From: a virus
Length of the DNA: 52,547 bases
Reading direction: 5' to 3' (one strand)
IMG/VR virus record: IMGVR_UViG_3300032224_000653
Span: 1 to 52,547 of that record
Shown: positions 52,224 to 52,547 of the stretch, in pieces
Position numbering within the stretch: position 1 is the stretch's first letter
How the letters are laid out: every line of letters starts with the position of its first letter
Notes under the pieces: model-generated
What the model was told of the DNA's origin: nothing
The model's database searches: none
What the model saw: the letters and a program-made list of their open reading frames with translations, nothing else
Program-made: the position numbers and the translations under genes

Positions 52224-52547
52224 ATGGCAAATACAAGAATTAAACGGGACTTAGATGATCGCATGGCCGATCGTGCCCAAGAAGTGGTTGAGCGCTTAAA
52301 CGGCGCTAACTCTGATGACATTGCACGTCGTGAACGCCTTGATGCGTTTAGAGACAAGTGGGCAAATAGTGCGTTGCCCGATCTTCCTGCGGGGATTATT
52401 CCGGGGATGCACTTGTGTTGGTTGTCAACAACCAATACTTACGACAGTATCGACAAACGTATGGCGTTGGGTTATGAGCCAGTTAAAGCCTCCGAATTAG
52501 GAAAAGGCTTTGAAGGACTAGGCAAGATGAGCTCGGGCAAGTTTGAA
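52224..52547 (+). CDS. Conserved head-region protein (cut by window end)
   Basis: The first 108 residues only; the frame is open at the window edge. ANTRIKRDLDDRMADRAQEV and LPAGIIPGMHLCWLSTTNTY, IDKRMALGYEPVKASELG, form a pattern I recognise from a conserved protein between scaffold and major capsid genes in podovirus-like phages. It is not itself the capsid protein. No clear ribosome site; five bases separate it from the scaffold stop. The major capsid gene should follow outside the window. Confidence 0.68.
   Translation, partial: MANTRIKRDLDDRMADRAQEVVERLNGANSDDIARRERLDAFRDKWANSALPDLPAGIIPGMHLCWLSTTNTYDSIDKRMALGYEPVKASELGKGFEGLGKMSSGKFE

Noticed and set aside
1-52547. Single-subunit phage RNA polymerase as reader of the promoter motif
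   Set aside because: No T7-like or N4-like RNA polymerase is visible in any frame, whereas a sigma factor is. The gene could still lie outside the window.
1-52547. Integrase, attachment sites, repressor
   Set aside because: None recognised in the window, so no support for lysogeny.

Overview
The window is a stretch of a tailed, podovirus-like double-stranded DNA phage. The evidence is a large P22-type portal, scaffold, head-tail adaptor, propeller-like tail hub, tail fibre, several large internal virion proteins with a lytic transglycosylase and polyvalent-protein domains, two terminase subunits, a lysis cassette, a phage PolA-type polymerase and a PrimPol-helicase. No integrase or immunity repressor was recognised, so a lytic lifestyle is inferred. 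The host is not identifiable from sequence alone. The small-gene set, B12-dependent ribonucleotide reductase and Fur-box-like sites suggest an aquatic Pseudomonadota host (inference). The major capsid gene is not in the window: the last gene is the cut-off head protein that usually precedes it.

Layout. 11-1015 (+): two peptidoglycan hydrolases. 1096-7330 (+): small basic proteins, adaptors, fibre and tail hub. 7399-18630 (+): tape-measure-like and injected proteins, ending in a multi-domain polyvalent protein with ADP-ribosyltransferase-like modules. 18631-28774 (-): DNA polymerase, DUF1289 protein, ribonucleotide reductase, ssDNA-binding protein, PD-(D/E)XK nuclease, terminase small subunit and small proteins. 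28777-36050 (-): SNF2-type helicase, HNH endonuclease, VRR-NUC nuclease, metallopeptidase-like protein, many tiny genes and the PrimPol-helicase. 36343-42930 (-): a tightly packed early block of about 27 small genes that includes a sigma factor. 42931-44113: a gene-free control region. 44114-52547 (+): leaderless genes, a broken HNH gene, a Hint/intein relic, terminase large subunit, portal, GroES-like protein, scaffold and the cut-off head gene.

Control logic. The early block appears to start from a host-type promoter (TTGACA-N16-GATAAT, minus strand near 43.15 kb) beside a perfect 18-bp palindrome. It encodes a sigma factor with regions 2 and 3 but no region 4. Outside that block, thirteen operon heads carry one short motif, (T)GCGTATTAGT, with a purine exactly 7 bases after TATTAG. 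This looks like a minus-10-only promoter recognised by the phage sigma. At four genes the ATG is itself that purine, so these mRNAs should be leaderless.

The most striking find is a pair of complete type II hammerhead ribozymes on the minus strand (42219-42270 and 42625-42676). Each sits two bases after a stop codon in the first intercistronic gaps of the early operon, and they have covarying stem III and GNRA loops. They should cut the early mRNA into separate messages. Two further finds are an inverted pair of origin-like elements (about 36.18-36.35 and 43.83-44.06 kb) with GGGGTTRCG repeats, AT-rich cores and Fur-box-like sites, and a three-unit palindrome array at 43.47-43.62 kb.
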